A DNA stretch of 46,133 nt from Planctomycetota bacterium. GTDB lineage: Bacteria; Planctomycetota; Planctomycetia; Gemmatales; Gemmataceae. This document shows, piece by piece, positions 1 through 10,745 of this stretch. Within the stretch, counting starts at the first letter, position 1. The number at the start of each line of letters is the position of its first letter. The stretch lies in assembly GCA_016195405.1 (NCBI GenBank), contig JACPZP010000182.1, forward strand, positions 1 through 46,133, written 5' to 3'. The translations under genes were made by a program, and so were the position numbers. The notes beneath the pieces are model-generated. The model did no database searches. It was not told the DNA's origin and was given only the letters and a program-made list of their open reading frames with translations.

Positions 1-38
1 AATTCCGGGGATTTCAAATTGGCGATCGAGATCCGAGA

Positions 39-1730
<1,692 letters not shown>

Positions 1731-1886
1731 GGAGAACTCCTTTCAAGAATCGCGGCGAACGCATGAAATCTATGAAATCCGAGATACCCGGAAAGTCATC
1801 AACTTGCGTATCGGACTATAGCTACTTAGAATCACTTCGATTGTGACCGATTTCTCCACGAGTCAGCCACGCGAAAGGTCAGGCCC

Positions 1887-4625
1887 ATGAAGCACCATTC
1901 TTCCCGCCAGTCCAAGCCAATGGCAGTCTTTGGTGGCTGCTTGCTGCTGGCAGCCGTGTCGTCCTGCCCTCAAGGGATGGCGCAGGACGCGACCGTTCGC
2001 CCGAAGGATTCGACGTGGCTGTTGCCCGTCGCGGAGATAAAGGTTGATGAGAAGATTCCAACGCTCGAAAAAGTCGTCGGCCATCGCTGGGCCCAGGAGA
2101 TTTCCAGTCACGCGGAAATCGAGCGTTATTTGAACGCCCTCGCCAAAGCGGCGCCGGAGCGTTGCCGGCTTATCAAATACGGGCAATCCTATGAAGGCAA
2201 GGATTTGTACAACCTGGTCATCACTTCGCCGGAGAACTTGAAGAAACTGGAGCAGATTCGCGAGCAAAACCAGGCATTGGCCGATCCACGGGTGACGTCG
2301 GTCGAACGGGCGCGCGAGATTGCAGCCAACGCGCCGGCCATCGTTTTCCTGGCGTACTGCGTCCACGGCAACGAAGTCTCGCCCTCCGATGCCGCTCTGG
2401 TGACGGCATATCATCTTCTCGCCGACCGCCGGCCGGAGACTCGCGAATTGTTGGAAAAGCTTGTCGTCGTGATCGACCCGTTGCAGAATCCTGATGGCCG
2501 CGACCGCTTCGTGCTGTTTCATCGTGAGACGCGCGGCGCATATGATCAGGACCATCCGTTGGCGTCGGATCGACTGGAACGCTGGCCGGGCGGGCGTTTC
2601 AATCACTACCTGTTTGACATGAATCGCGACTGGTTTCTGCACACCCAGAAGGAATCGGCGGCCCGAGTGGCGGCGTTTCTCCGCTGGAAGCCGCAAATCT
2701 TCGTCGATGCCCACGAGATGGGACCAAACAGCACTTTCTTCTTCGACCCGGCCAGCGAACCGTACAGCCCCCACACGCTCAGCCGGCAGCGGGACTGGCA
2801 CATGAAGATCGGGCGCACTCATGCCGAGCACTTCGATCGCAATGGCTTCGCCTACACCAATCGCGAAATGTTCGACGCCTTCGGTCCGCAATATGGCTCA
2901 ACCTGGCCGACCCTTCACGGCTCGATCGGCATTTTGTGGGAGCAGGCGGGCGTCCGCGGTCGGGTCATCTCACGGCAGGACCAGACCAAGCTGTACTACC
3001 ACGACGGCGTACGGCATCACTACATCAGCGGCCTAGCCACGCTCGAAGCGGCGGCCAAAGATCGCCAGCAACTATTGCTCGATTTCCACAGCAATGCCGC
3101 CGATAGCGTCAAGCTCGGCGAAAGCGGTCCGACCCGCGCCTTTTTCCTATTGGAAGGAAAGCGCCCGGCTCGGGCGGCGGCTCTCGCTCAGCTCCTCTTG
3201 CGCAACGGCATCGAGGTCCGCCGCGCGACCAGCGCCGCCAAGGTGCAGGCCGCGGATATTCTTAACGATAAGAGTCAGGAGCAAGCGATCCCCGCGGGCT
3301 GCTACTACATTCCGCTGAATCAGCCGGCCGCGCGCCTGGCCCTGACGTTGCTGGAGCGCCATCAGGACATGGGCGCGGAGTACCTCAAACGCCAGGAAGC
3401 GCGCGTCAAACGCGGCTTGCCCGATCAGATCTACGACGCGACTTCATGGTCGTTGCCGTTGGCCTATGGCGTGCCGTGTTTGGCGGCATCGGGCACCGTG
3501 GAGATCGCCAGCGAACCGGCCGGCAACGGCGCCTTGCAGGGCAAGATCGTCGGCAAGAAACCTCGAGTCGGCTATTTGCTCAGCGGCGACGATGACAAGA
3601 CGCTGCCGGCCTTGTGTCAGTGGCTCGGCCAAGGGCTGCGCGTCCATGTCCTTTCCGAGCCGACGAAGATCAACGGCGTCAATTTCCCGCGTGGCTCGCT
3701 GCTCTTGCGCGTGGCCGAGAATCCCGACAGCCTGCACGACGCCGTCGCCTCCGGAGTGAAGACGCACGGCCTGACCGTGCATGCCATCGACAACGCTTTC
3801 GTGGACGAAGGCGCGAGTCTGGGCGGCCCGAACGTCCGTTGGACCAAGCCGCCTCGCGTCCTCCTCATGGTGGATCGCCCGGCAAGCTATACCGTCGGCC
3901 ATACTTGGTATCTGTTCGATCAGGTCTGGCGCTATCCGGTGACGCGGGTCGCGGGCCGCATGTTGCCGCAAGTGGACTGGAATAAGTTCGACGTGCTCAT
4001 CATGCCGCAGGGCCTTTACATGGGCGAAGACGCTCCTTCGGAGGACAGCGTACGCCGCATCAAGGACTGGGTGCGCGACGGCGGCACGGTGATCTTGGTA
4101 GGCGGCGCCGCGGCCTGGGCCACCGGAGACAAGGTGAAGCTCCTGGCCAGCAAGCTCGAAAAACGCAAAGGCGACGACGACAAGCCGCGCCCCGAGGCCG
4201 GCAAGAAGGACGACAAGGACAAGCTGGCCTCCGACGCCGACAAGAAGGACGACAAACCATCGGGCCGCCCGCCCCTGCGCGTGCCCGGCGTTTTCCTGAA
4301 AGCGAAGGTCGATGACGATCACTTCGTCACTTGGGGCACCGACCAGGATCCCGCGCTTTTCTACAGCGGCAACCTCGTTTTCGCCCCGCTCAAAGAGATC
4401 GACGGCAAGAACCTGATCGCATTCGGCGAGCAAAAGGACCTCTTGGTCAGCGGCTACTGCTGGCCGCAAACCCTTCAGATGTTGCCGGGCAGGCCGTACG
4501 CACTGTACCAACCGCTAGGCCGAGGCCACGTCATCGCGTTCGCCGACGATCCCAATTACCGCGCGTTTTCGCCGCAGTTACAGCGCTTGTTCTTTAATGC
4601 GGTGTTCTTTGGGCCGGCACGCTAG
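1887..4625 (+). CDS. Secreted M14-family zinc carboxypeptidase-like protein
   Basis: 912 aa with an N-terminal signal peptide (hydrophobic FGGCLLLAAVSSC, processing near GMAQD). A peptidase M14 domain covers roughly residues 60-400: the HGNE zinc motif in AYCVHGNEVSPSD, a later metal-site segment FVDAHEMG, and a Glu-containing segment GILWEQAG that could be the general base. The substrate cannot be told. The C-terminal half contains a beta-rich stretch and a glutamine-amidotransferase-like segment (VDWNKFDVLIMPQGLY), interrupted near residues 755-800 by a very charged Lys/Asp linker. This architecture is common for secreted planctomycete M14 proteins. The ATG at 1887 gives a good signal peptide, but no strong ribosome binding site is visible. 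Confidence 0.85.
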   Translation: MKHHSSRQSKPMAVFGGCLLLAAVSSCPQGMAQDATVRPKDSTWLLPVAEIKVDEKIPTLEKVVGHRWAQEISSHAEIERYLNALAKAAPERCRLIKYGQSYEGKDLYNLVITSPENLKKLEQIREQNQALADPRVTSVERAREIAANAPAIVFLAYCVHGNEVSPSDAALVTAYHLLADRRPETRELLEKLVVVIDPLQNPDGRDRFVLFHRETRGAYDQDHPLASDRLERWPGGRFNHYLFDMNRDWFLHTQKESAARVAAFLRWKPQIFVDAHEMGPNSTFFFDPASEPYSPHTLSRQRDWHMKIGRTHAEHFDRNGFAYTNREMFDAFGPQYGSTWPTLHGSIGILWEQAGVRGRVISRQDQTKLYYHDGVRHHYISGLATLEAAAKDRQQLLLDFHSNAADSVKLGESGPTRAFFLLEGKRPARAAALAQLLLRNGIEVRRATSAAKVQAADILNDKSQEQAIPAGCYYIPLNQPAARLALTLLERHQDMGAEYLKRQEARVKRGLPDQIYDATSWSLPLAYGVPCLAASGTVEIASEPAGNGALQGKIVGKKPRVGYLLSGDDDKTLPALCQWLGQGLRVHVLSEPTKINGVNFPRGSLLLRVAENPDSLHDAVASGVKTHGLTVHAIDNAFVDEGASLGGPNVRWTKPPRVLLMVDRPASYTVGHTWYLFDQVWRYPVTRVAGRMLPQVDWNKFDVLIMPQGLYMGEDAPSEDSVRRIKDWVRDGGTVILVGGAAAWATGDKVKLLASKLEKRKGDDDKPRPEAGKKDDKDKLASDADKKDDKPSGRPPLRVPGVFLKAKVDDDHFVTWGTDQDPALFYSGNLVFAPLKEIDGKNLIAFGEQKDLLVSGYCWPQTLQMLPGRPYALYQPLGRGHVIAFADDPNYRAFSPQLQRLFFNAVFFGPAR

Positions 4626-4936
4626 GTGTGAAGCAGCGGAATGTGCCTGATCCGCATGGTCATCGGCCCAAGCTTCAATAGAATAGCGCCCGTCCTTTCA
4701 TCCCTGTGTTCTCCGCTTCCCAAAGTTCACTCTTACGGAAGTTCACTCTTACGGATTGGGCGGACATCAAGTGTACGGAGCAGGGCAGGGTTTTCTGGCC
4801 TGTGTGCACCGATATTCCGGCCTTGCCGTAATACCCTTTTCTCCCAGCACGGGTTGCATCAGTTCCGCCTCGCAATGGCGTGGTCGATTTTCTTACTTGC
4901 GCATTTCCTGCGCGTCACCTGCCAAAAGGAGCCTTT
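4626..4936. other. Intergenic stretch without a supported gene
   Basis: About 310 bases between the M14 gene and the 80-aa gene. The short open frames here have no start signals and no recognisable product. The only structure seen is a perfect 16-bp tandem duplication, AAGTTCACTCTTACGG, at 4723-4738 and 4739-4754. A promoter for the following gene probably lies here, but no convincing -35/-10 pair was found. Confidence 0.6.
4723..4754. repeat. Perfect 16-bp tandem duplication
   Basis: AAGTTCACTCTTACGG occurs twice head-to-tail with no spacer. Role unknown. Confidence 0.9.
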
Positions 4937-5179
4937 ATGGCCAAGCTCAAGCTAAAGAAGGAAACGATCCGCGTACAGACGGTCTGCGTGCAAACGGATG
5001 GTAAGCGACACTACATCAACGTTCCGGCAGGCCGCGCCCTCGACCTGCACAACTATTTACGAAGCAACCGCGTTCGATCCGCCCCGCCTGAACCAGCTTT
5101 CACGGGCTTTGACAGCATCGAGTTGGCGAAGGACATCGACGTCGAAAACATCCAAATCCTTCTCAAGGCGTGGAAATGA
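4937..5179 (+). CDS. Small conserved-looking protein of unknown function (80 aa)
   Basis: Starts at ATG 4937 after a clear AAAAGGA ribosome binding site; an upstream in-frame start at 4880 has none. The protein begins with a Lys-rich strand (MAKLKLKK), has a middle segment VQTDGKRHYINVPAGRALDL and ends in a predicted helix (DVENIQILLKAWK). There is no signal peptide and no membrane segment. It lies 68 bp upstream of the radical SAM gene on the same strand, so co-transcription is likely. I do not recognise the family. It could be an accessory protein or a substrate of the radical SAM enzyme, but there is no Gly-Gly leader or Cys-rich core to support a peptide precursor. Confidence 0.6.
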   Translation: MAKLKLKKETIRVQTVCVQTDGKRHYINVPAGRALDLHNYLRSNRVRSAPPEPAFTGFDSIELAKDIDVENIQILLKAWK

Positions 5180-5247
5180 TGGAGCGGTGCAGCTGATCGT
5201 TCCGATCCCCTAAAGGCTTTTCCCCTAAAGGCATCGAGACCTTTTCT

Positions 5248-6792
5248 ATGAAAAAACTCCGGGTCGCCGTCATCGATCTTGTGGCCCGGGGACCGACGCG
5301 AGCTTTGTTCGCTCGTGTCATGAACGCCAATCTGGCCAGCATCATGCCCCAGGTGATCGGCGTGTGGTGCCGCCAGGAAGGCCATGACGTATCCCTTTTG
5401 TGTTACACCGGGCTTGAAGATCTCAAGACCGAGTTGCCGTTCGACGCCGATCTGGTCTTTATCGGCTGCTTCACGGAGGCGGCGCACGTCGCCTATGCCC
5501 TGAGCAACCTCCTTCGCTCCCACGGCGCCGTCACCGCTCTGGGCGGTCCCCACGCCCGCTGCTACCCGCAAGATAGCCTCCGATTTTTCGACTACGTCCT
5601 CGGCTTCACCGACCGCGAGACGCTGCGATCCGTCCTGGAGGACTGTTCGCCTCATCGGCCGATTGGTCAGCACGTCACCGCTTGCCAACAGCCACGGGCA
5701 CTTCCCGGCGTGCGCGAACGCTGGCCGTTCATCGCATCGACCCTTAAGAAGGCCCCGTACCTCCAGATTGTGCCCATGCTCGGCAGTCTGGGCTGTCCGT
5801 ACACGTGCAGCTTTTGCATCGATGCGGCCATCCCCTATCAAGCCCTGGACTTCGACGTGCTCAAGGAGGATTTGCGTTTCCTTCGGAAGCAATTCAAACG
5901 GCCGCTGGTCGCCTGGCACGATCCGAACTTCGGCGTCCGCTTCGACGACTTCATGAACGCGATCGAGGAAAGCGCGCCGCCCGACAGCATCGACTTCATC
6001 GCCGAAAGCAGCCTGTCGCTTTTAACGGAGCCGCACCTCAAGCGGCTACGCCACAACGGCTTCAAGGCGGTGTTGCCGGGAATCGAATCGTGGAACGACC
6101 TGGGCAACAAATCGAAGACCGGCGTCAAGCGCGGCATGGACAAGGTTGGCCAGGTGGCCGATCACGTCAACATGATCCTGAGCTATATACCGTACATCCA
6201 GACCAACTTCGTGCTCGGTCTCGACGCTGACGAGGGAGCGGACCCCTTTGAATTGACCAAGCGCTTCTTGGATCTCGCGCCGGGAGCATTTCCTGGGTTT
6301 TCGCTGTTGTCGGCGTTTGGCCAGGCCGCCCGGCTGAACCTCGAATACCAGCGGGCTAACCGCGTTTTGCCTTTTCCTTTCCATTTCTTGAACAACAACC
6401 AGGCGATGAATGTCCGGCCCAGGAATTACAAGTGGTCTGCGTTTTACGATCATGTCATCGACCTGACGCGCTACGCGTTTTCTTGGAAGACGATCTACAA
6501 GCGTTTCCGCGGAATGGACAGAATGATCCCGCGCTTGATGAACTTGGTGCGGGCCATCTCGACGGAGGGCTTCGGCCGGCTCCGGTACTACCGGGAAATC
6601 CGCCACCGCCTGGACGCGGACCGCCAGTTTGCTCCGTTTTTCGAGCAGGAATCGACCAAGCTGCCGCAATTCTACGTGGACATGATTCGCCGCGACCTGG
6701 GACCATTGTGGCGCTGGCTCCCCAAGGGAGCGATCGATCACGATCAGAACGCGCTTCTCAAAGTCGAATTGGCGCTGCAAGGAAGCCCGTAA
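5248..6792 (+). CDS. Radical SAM protein with B12-binding-like N-terminal domain
   Basis: 514 aa. The radical SAM cluster motif is CPYTCSFC, with Cys183, Cys187 and Cys190 binding the 4Fe-4S cluster that cleaves S-adenosylmethionine. The N-terminal ~170 residues have a Rossmann-like pattern (FDADLVFIGCF, GAVTALGGPHARCYP) typical of cobalamin-binding domains attached to radical SAM enzymes, but the DxHxxG cobalamin ligand motif is not visible. Later features are FIAESSLSLL, GIESWNDLGNKSK and a long helical C-terminus. The substrate is unknown. ATG at 5248 is chosen because it opens a typical strand (MKKLRVAVIDLV). The protein is not closely similar to the second radical SAM protein at 25231-26742. 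Confidence 0.85.
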   Translation: MKKLRVAVIDLVARGPTRALFARVMNANLASIMPQVIGVWCRQEGHDVSLLCYTGLEDLKTELPFDADLVFIGCFTEAAHVAYALSNLLRSHGAVTALGGPHARCYPQDSLRFFDYVLGFTDRETLRSVLEDCSPHRPIGQHVTACQQPRALPGVRERWPFIASTLKKAPYLQIVPMLGSLGCPYTCSFCIDAAIPYQALDFDVLKEDLRFLRKQFKRPLVAWHDPNFGVRFDDFMNAIEESAPPDSIDFIAESSLSLLTEPHLKRLRHNGFKAVLPGIESWNDLGNKSKTGVKRGMDKVGQVADHVNMILSYIPYIQTNFVLGLDADEGADPFELTKRFLDLAPGAFPGFSLLSAFGQAARLNLEYQRANRVLPFPFHFLNNNQAMNVRPRNYKWSAFYDHVIDLTRYAFSWKTIYKRFRGMDRMIPRLMNLVRAISTEGFGRLRYYREIRHRLDADRQFAPFFEQESTKLPQFYVDMIRRDLGPLWRWLPKGAIDHDQNALLKVELALQGSP

Positions 6793-6812
6793 TCGTACCA
6801 TGCGCTGCTTGC

Positions 6813-6840
6813 TTGCCATCGCGCAACGGCGCACTATACT
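6813..6840 (+). promoter_or_regulatory. Candidate sigma-70-type promoter for the 940-aa secreted protein
   Basis: TTGCCA (6813-6818), a 16-nt spacer, then TATACT (6835-6840), about 100 bp before the start codon in a 146-bp intergenic gap. Found by eye only. Confidence 0.4.
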
Positions 6841-6938
6841 TCTTAGTTCCCCCTCATCTCCGGTGGAATGCTTCGCAGCGGCTTGTGCCGTTGTGCCCGT
6901 TTTTTATCTGTCTACGGCTACGCACAACGGAGGTTCGC

Positions 6939-9761
6939 ATGTTCCGCGGCGCACGCTTTTGGAATCACTTCGCGCGATTGACGGGAAGCGCTAACAAGGC
7001 GGCGCAACGCGGCAAGGCTGCACGCCGGGTCTCCCTTCGCTTGGAGACATTGGAGGAGCGGACCGTGCCGACGCTTCTTGGCGCCCAGCTCTTCCCGGCT
7101 GACAACGCGTGGAACCAAAATGTCGCGAGCGCGCCCTTGGCCTCCAACTCGACGGCGATCATCAACAACATCATCACCAAATACGGCGACGGCCGGCTCC
7201 ATCCCGATTTCGGTCAGGATTACCACACCGCCGCCGATCTCTACGGCATTCCATACAACGTCGTCCATGGCAACAGCACCGCGAAAACGACCTTCGTCAT
7301 CGACGCCTACCCTGGCGAGAGCGACGTAATCGCGGCGCCGGTGCCGGCCGGCGCGGTCATCGAAGGCGACCTGCAGAACGGGCCCAAGGTCGGCGTCAAT
7401 AACCGCGGCGACTCCCACCTCTTGATTTTCGACGTGGACAACAACATCGCTTACGAGTTCTACCGGGCGTCGCGGCCCTCCGAAAACGCCGACGGCAAAT
7501 GGCACGCCGATCAGGAATCGGTCTGGGACATGAAGACCAACACCTTCCGCACCATCGGCGACACCTCGGCCGACGCCGCCGGCCTGTCGATTCTTACGGG
7601 CCTGGTTCGGCCTGACGAGGGGCTGCCCGTGAGCGAAGGCGGACAGGGAGTGATCAATCACGCGATCCGCTTCACGTTGCAGAACAGCATTATCCTCGAT
7701 CAATTCATCTATCCGGCGTCGCACATCGCGAACTCCGGTACGAACACAGCCGTCATGCCGCCGATGGGCGCTCGCTTCCGCCTCAAGGCCGGCGTCGATA
7801 TCTCGCAGCTTAACCCGGAAGCGCGCGTCATCGCCCAGGCCATGAAGGACTACGGCATGATCGTCGCCGACAACGGCAGCAATTTCTTCTTCTCGGGCGC
7901 CAGCTACGCCGTCGACGCCGCCAACCACCAGACGCTCACCTGGAATGACAACGACATCCAGGATTCGGTGCACGGCCTCAAGAGCCTGACCTTCAGCGAT
8001 TTCGAAGTGGTCGATCTGACGCCGCAGGTCACGGACCTGAGCGTCCACTCGGGAGCGGCCGGAACGTCGGTGACCGTCAGCGGCCACAACTTCTCCGGCG
8101 CTGCGGGGCGCTTGCAGGTCCTTTTCGGCAGCACGCAGGCAACATCGGTGACGGTGGTCGATGACGCCCATGTCGTCGCCGTAGCGCCCGCAGGCAGCGG
8201 CACCGTCGATGTCCGCGTCCAATCCGGCGTCACCACCGGCGCCAACTCGGAGAACATCAAGACTCCCATTTTCGGTTACGGGATCTCGTCCGTTGTTCTC
8301 AGCGGCCGCTTCACCTATGGCACAACCAGCAACGCCGCGCCCACCGTGACCACCGCTGCGAAGGCGACGCCAAGCCCCGTAACCGGCACGACGACCAACC
8401 TCAGCGTTTTGGGCGCCGACGACGGCGGCGAAGCGAACTTGCGCTACACCTGGTCAAGCACCGGTCCCGCCGCGGTCAGTTTCTCCTCCAACGGCGCCAA
8501 CGCTTCAAAGAACACGACCGCGACGTTCACCCAGCCTGGCAGCTACACGTTCACGGTGACGATTGCCGACGCGCAGGGCGCAAGTGTCACCAGTTCGGTA
8601 AATGTGACGGTATCCGCGCCCAACACCGCGCCGACCGTGGCCACTGCGGCCGCGGCCAGTCCAAACCCCGTCACCGGCACAACGACCAACCTCAGCGTCC
8701 TGGGCGCCGATGAAGGCGGCGAAGCGAACTTGCGCTACACTTGGTCAAGCACCGGACCCGCCGCGGTCAGCTTCTCCGTCAACGGCACCAACGCCTCAAA
8801 GAACACGACCGCGACGTTCACCCAGCCTGGCAGCTACACGTTCACGGTGACGATTGCCGACGCTCAAAGCGCTACGGTCACTAGCTCAGTCAACGTCTCG
8901 GTGTCGCTACCGAACGCGGCGCCGACGGTTGCGACATCGGCCAATGGCACGCCGAATCCCGTGACGGGCACGACGACTACGCTCAGCGTCCTTGGGGCCG
9001 ACGACGGCGGCGAGGCCAATCTGCACTACACCTGGTCGAGCACCGGTCCCGCCGCGGTCAGCTTCTCCGCCAACGGCACCAACGCCGCCAAGAACACGAC
9101 CGCGACCTTCACCAAGGCGGGCGTCTACACGTTCACAGTGACGATTAGCGACGCTCAAGGCGCTAGTGTCACCAGTTCGGTCAATGTGACGGTTTCGGCG
9201 CCCAACGCCGTGCCAACCGTGGCGACGGCGGCCAAGGGCACGCCGAACCCCGTGACGGGCACGACATCAATGTTGAGCGTCCTGGGCGCCGATGACGGCG
9301 GCGAGGCGAATTTGCACTACATCTGGTCGAGCACCGGCCCTGCCGCCGTCAAATTCTCCGCCAACGGCACCAACGCCGCCAAGAATACGATCGCGACCTT
9401 CACCAAGGCGGGCGTCTACACGTTCACCGCCACCATTACGGACGCGGCAGGCAAGAGCATCACCAGCAGCGTCAGCGTAACCGTGCAGCAGAAACTAACG
9501 TCGATCGCGGTCACGCCGGGAACCGCCACACTGCAGGTTCGGCAGCAACTTCAATTCAAGGCGTCCGCTTTCGATCAGTTCGGCGCCCTCCTAACCTCAC
9601 AGCCCGCGGTCACGTGGACAGTGACAGGCGGCGCCATCACCAGCACGGGCCTCTATACCGCTCCAACTCGCGCCGGCGGCCCGTTCACGATCACCGCCAG
9701 CGCCGCCGGCTTCAAGGGAACTGCCAAAGTGACCGTTGTCATGAATGCCAGGCGGCGGTAA
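6939..9761 (+). CDS. Large secreted repeat protein (TIG domain, four ~97-aa Ig/PKD-like repeats, Big-type domain)
   Basis: The start is ATG 6939, preceded by an ACGGAGG ribosome binding site, giving 940 aa. The longer frame opening at 6432 only overlaps the radical SAM gene. The N-terminus has the planctomycete export-associated motif LETLEERTVPTLLG. Residues about 45-365 form a globular domain I do not recognise (motifs PADNAWNQNV, HPDFGQDYHTAADLYG, DSHLLIFDVDNN, FIYPASHIA). Then come an IPT/TIG-like domain (TSVTVSGHNFSGAAG), four near-identical repeats beginning N-x-x-PTV and containing GADDGGEANL, YTWSSTGPAAVSF and YTFTVTI, and a Big-type Ig-like domain at the C-terminus (LTSIAVTPGTATLQVRQQLQF). 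It is probably a surface or extracellular protein that binds or cleaves a polymer; the function of the first domain is open. Confidence 0.85.
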   Translation: MFRGARFWNHFARLTGSANKAAQRGKAARRVSLRLETLEERTVPTLLGAQLFPADNAWNQNVASAPLASNSTAIINNIITKYGDGRLHPDFGQDYHTAADLYGIPYNVVHGNSTAKTTFVIDAYPGESDVIAAPVPAGAVIEGDLQNGPKVGVNNRGDSHLLIFDVDNNIAYEFYRASRPSENADGKWHADQESVWDMKTNTFRTIGDTSADAAGLSILTGLVRPDEGLPVSEGGQGVINHAIRFTLQNSIILDQFIYPASHIANSGTNTAVMPPMGARFRLKAGVDISQLNPEARVIAQAMKDYGMIVADNGSNFFFSGASYAVDAANHQTLTWNDNDIQDSVHGLKSLTFSDFEVVDLTPQVTDLSVHSGAAGTSVTVSGHNFSGAAGRLQVLFGSTQATSVTVVDDAHVVAVAPAGSGTVDVRVQSGVTTGANSENIKTPIFGYGISSVVLSGRFTYGTTSNAAPTVTTAAKATPSPVTGTTTNLSVLGADDGGEANLRYTWSSTGPAAVSFSSNGANASKNTTATFTQPGSYTFTVTIADAQGASVTSSVNVTVSAPNTAPTVATAAAASPNPVTGTTTNLSVLGADEGGEANLRYTWSSTGPAAVSFSVNGTNASKNTTATFTQPGSYTFTVTIADAQSATVTSSVNVSVSLPNAAPTVATSANGTPNPVTGTTTTLSVLGADDGGEANLHYTWSSTGPAAVSFSANGTNAAKNTTATFTKAGVYTFTVTISDAQGASVTSSVNVTVSAPNAVPTVATAAKGTPNPVTGTTSMLSVLGADDGGEANLHYIWSSTGPAAVKFSANGTNAAKNTIATFTKAGVYTFTATITDAAGKSITSSVSVTVQQKLTSIAVTPGTATLQVRQQLQFKASAFDQFGALLTSQPAVTWTVTGGAITSTGLYTAPTRAGGPFTITASAAGFKGTAKVTVVMNARRR
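8331..9494 (+). repeat. Four tandem 291-bp units within the secreted protein gene
   Basis: Units begin at 8331, 8622, 8913 and 9204, exactly 291 bp (97 codons) apart. The DNA is strongly conserved between units, including the GTGACGGGCACGAC and GGCGGCGA segments, which implies recent duplication or gene conversion. Each unit encodes one Ig/PKD-like beta-sandwich. Confidence 0.9.
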
Positions 9762-9768
9762 GGCAGGC

Positions 9769-9820
9769 AAAAGGTGTCAGGACCCTTTTCTATTGAAAAG
9801 GGTCCTGACACCTTTTTTCG
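9769..9820. terminator. Long perfect hairpin with T-run; repeat family R3 and likely bidirectional terminator
   Basis: A perfect 22-bp stem (9769-9790 and 9795-9816) with a TATT loop, containing GGTGTCAGGACCC and its complement GGGTCCTGACACC, flanked by A and T runs. It sits between two convergent genes and would end both transcripts. It also encodes the last ~13 residues and stop codon of the HxlR gene. Confidence 0.75.
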
Positions 9821-10145
9821 GTCGTTGGAACGACCTGAGGTACACTAAGCCCCATTCGTAGATCTTGTCGAAGACCGGCCCAAGGCTCCGGCCCAGAGGA
9901 GTCAGCGAATACTCGACCTTGGGCGGCACTTGGGCATAAACCTTGCGGTGGATGATCCCGTCCCGCTCCAATTCTCTCAGGTGGGCGGTCAGCATTTGCT
10001 GCGTCACCTCCGGCATCAGCCGCCGCAACTCCCCGGACCGCTTGGTGCCTGGGAGCAGATGGAAGAGGATATTCGCCTTCCACTTGCCGCTCAGCACTTC
10101 GAGTGTCCTCTCCACGGGGCAGTCCGGCTTCGCTCGTCGACCCAC
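9777..10145 (-). CDS. HxlR-family winged-helix transcriptional regulator
   Basis: 122 aa. It has the HxlR signature: CPVERTLEVLSGKWKANILFHL near the N-terminus, the recognition-helix region LMPEVTQQMLTAHLRELERDGI, then a wing (PKVEYSLTPLGRSL). A GTG start at 10145 follows a good GAGGAGG site. It is divergent from the VOC gene across a 117-bp gap and so is likely to regulate that gene and itself. The final residues KKGVRTLFNRKGS are encoded by the palindromic repeat at 9769-9820, so the native C-terminus has been replaced or extended. The DNA-binding domain is intact. Confidence 0.9.
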   Translation of the reverse strand: MGRRAKPDCPVERTLEVLSGKWKANILFHLLPGTKRSGELRRLMPEVTQQMLTAHLRELERDGIIHRKVYAQVPPKVEYSLTPLGRSLGPVFDKIYEWGLVYLRSFQRPKKGVRTLFNRKGS

Positions 10146-10262
10146 GGCTGTCGCCTCCTCATGGGATGAAAAACATGACTATATTTTGGAAAACTGCGTA
10201 CTTGTTGTTTGCATTCTAAATGTTAGACTGCTCCTGTCAACGCCACTCTCAGGGAGAATCAA

Positions 10263-10655
10263 ATGGCGAAGCTGTTTCGTGTCATCCTTCCGGTCACCGA
10301 CATCGACAAGGCGATGAGTTTTTACGGGATGGTGTTGGGGGTGCCCGGCGAACGCGTGTCACCGGGCCGACACTACTTCGATTGCGGCGGCACGGTGCTC
10401 GCTTGCTACGATCCCGTGGCCGATGGCGATGGGCTGCAAGGGGGTTGGCAGCATCATCCGAGGCAATATGTTTATTTCGCTGTTTCGGATCTCGATGCGA
10501 CCCACCAGCGGGCGCTGAATGCCGGCTGTACGATCGTGGAAGGGGGCATCCAGAGCATGCCGTGGGGAGAACGCATGTTCTGGGCGAAAGACCCGTTTGG
10601 CAACCCAATCAGCTTCGTCGATGAGAAAACCTTGTTCACAGGGACCCCGCACTAG
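10263..10655 (+). CDS. VOC (glyoxalase/bleomycin-resistance) family protein
   Basis: 130 aa with the beta-alpha-beta-beta-beta pattern of the vicinal oxygen chelate superfamily: LFRVILPVTDIDKAMSFYGMVLG, VYFAVSDLDATHQRA and MFWAKDPFGNPISFVDE. The family includes glyoxalases, dioxygenases and drug-binding proteins; the substrate cannot be inferred. ATG 10263 follows GGGAGAA. It is divergent from the HxlR regulator, a pairing that suggests induction by a small electrophile or similar compound (inference). Confidence 0.85.
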   Translation: MAKLFRVILPVTDIDKAMSFYGMVLGVPGERVSPGRHYFDCGGTVLACYDPVADGDGLQGGWQHHPRQYVYFAVSDLDATHQRALNAGCTIVEGGIQSMPWGERMFWAKDPFGNPISFVDEKTLFTGTPH

Positions 10656-10686
10656 CTCTGACGCTCCGCGTCATTCGGAAGCCCGG

Positions 10687-10745
10687 TTTCGTTTCATGAA
10701 CGAATCATTCGTTTCAGGACCTGCCTGTGTGTTCTGAATAAATGA
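10687..10745. repeat. Repeat family R4, copy A
   Basis: TTCGTTTCATGAACGAA (a palindrome) followed by GTTTCAG, ACCTG and a CTGTGT/TGA/TAAAT tail. A second copy with the same order of blocks lies at 26908-26966. This copy replaces the 3' end of the decayed cyclase-like gene. Confidence 0.65.

Noticed and set aside
4880..4936. Upstream start for the 80-aa gene
   Set aside because: No ribosome binding site, while AAAAGGA precedes ATG 4937.
6432..6938. Long N-terminal extension of the 940-aa protein
   Set aside because: It overlaps the radical SAM gene in another frame; ATG 6939 has a strong ribosome binding site and the known N-terminal motif.
8331..9494. CRISPR or satellite array
   Set aside because: Units are 291 bp, coding, without spacers; they are protein domain repeats.
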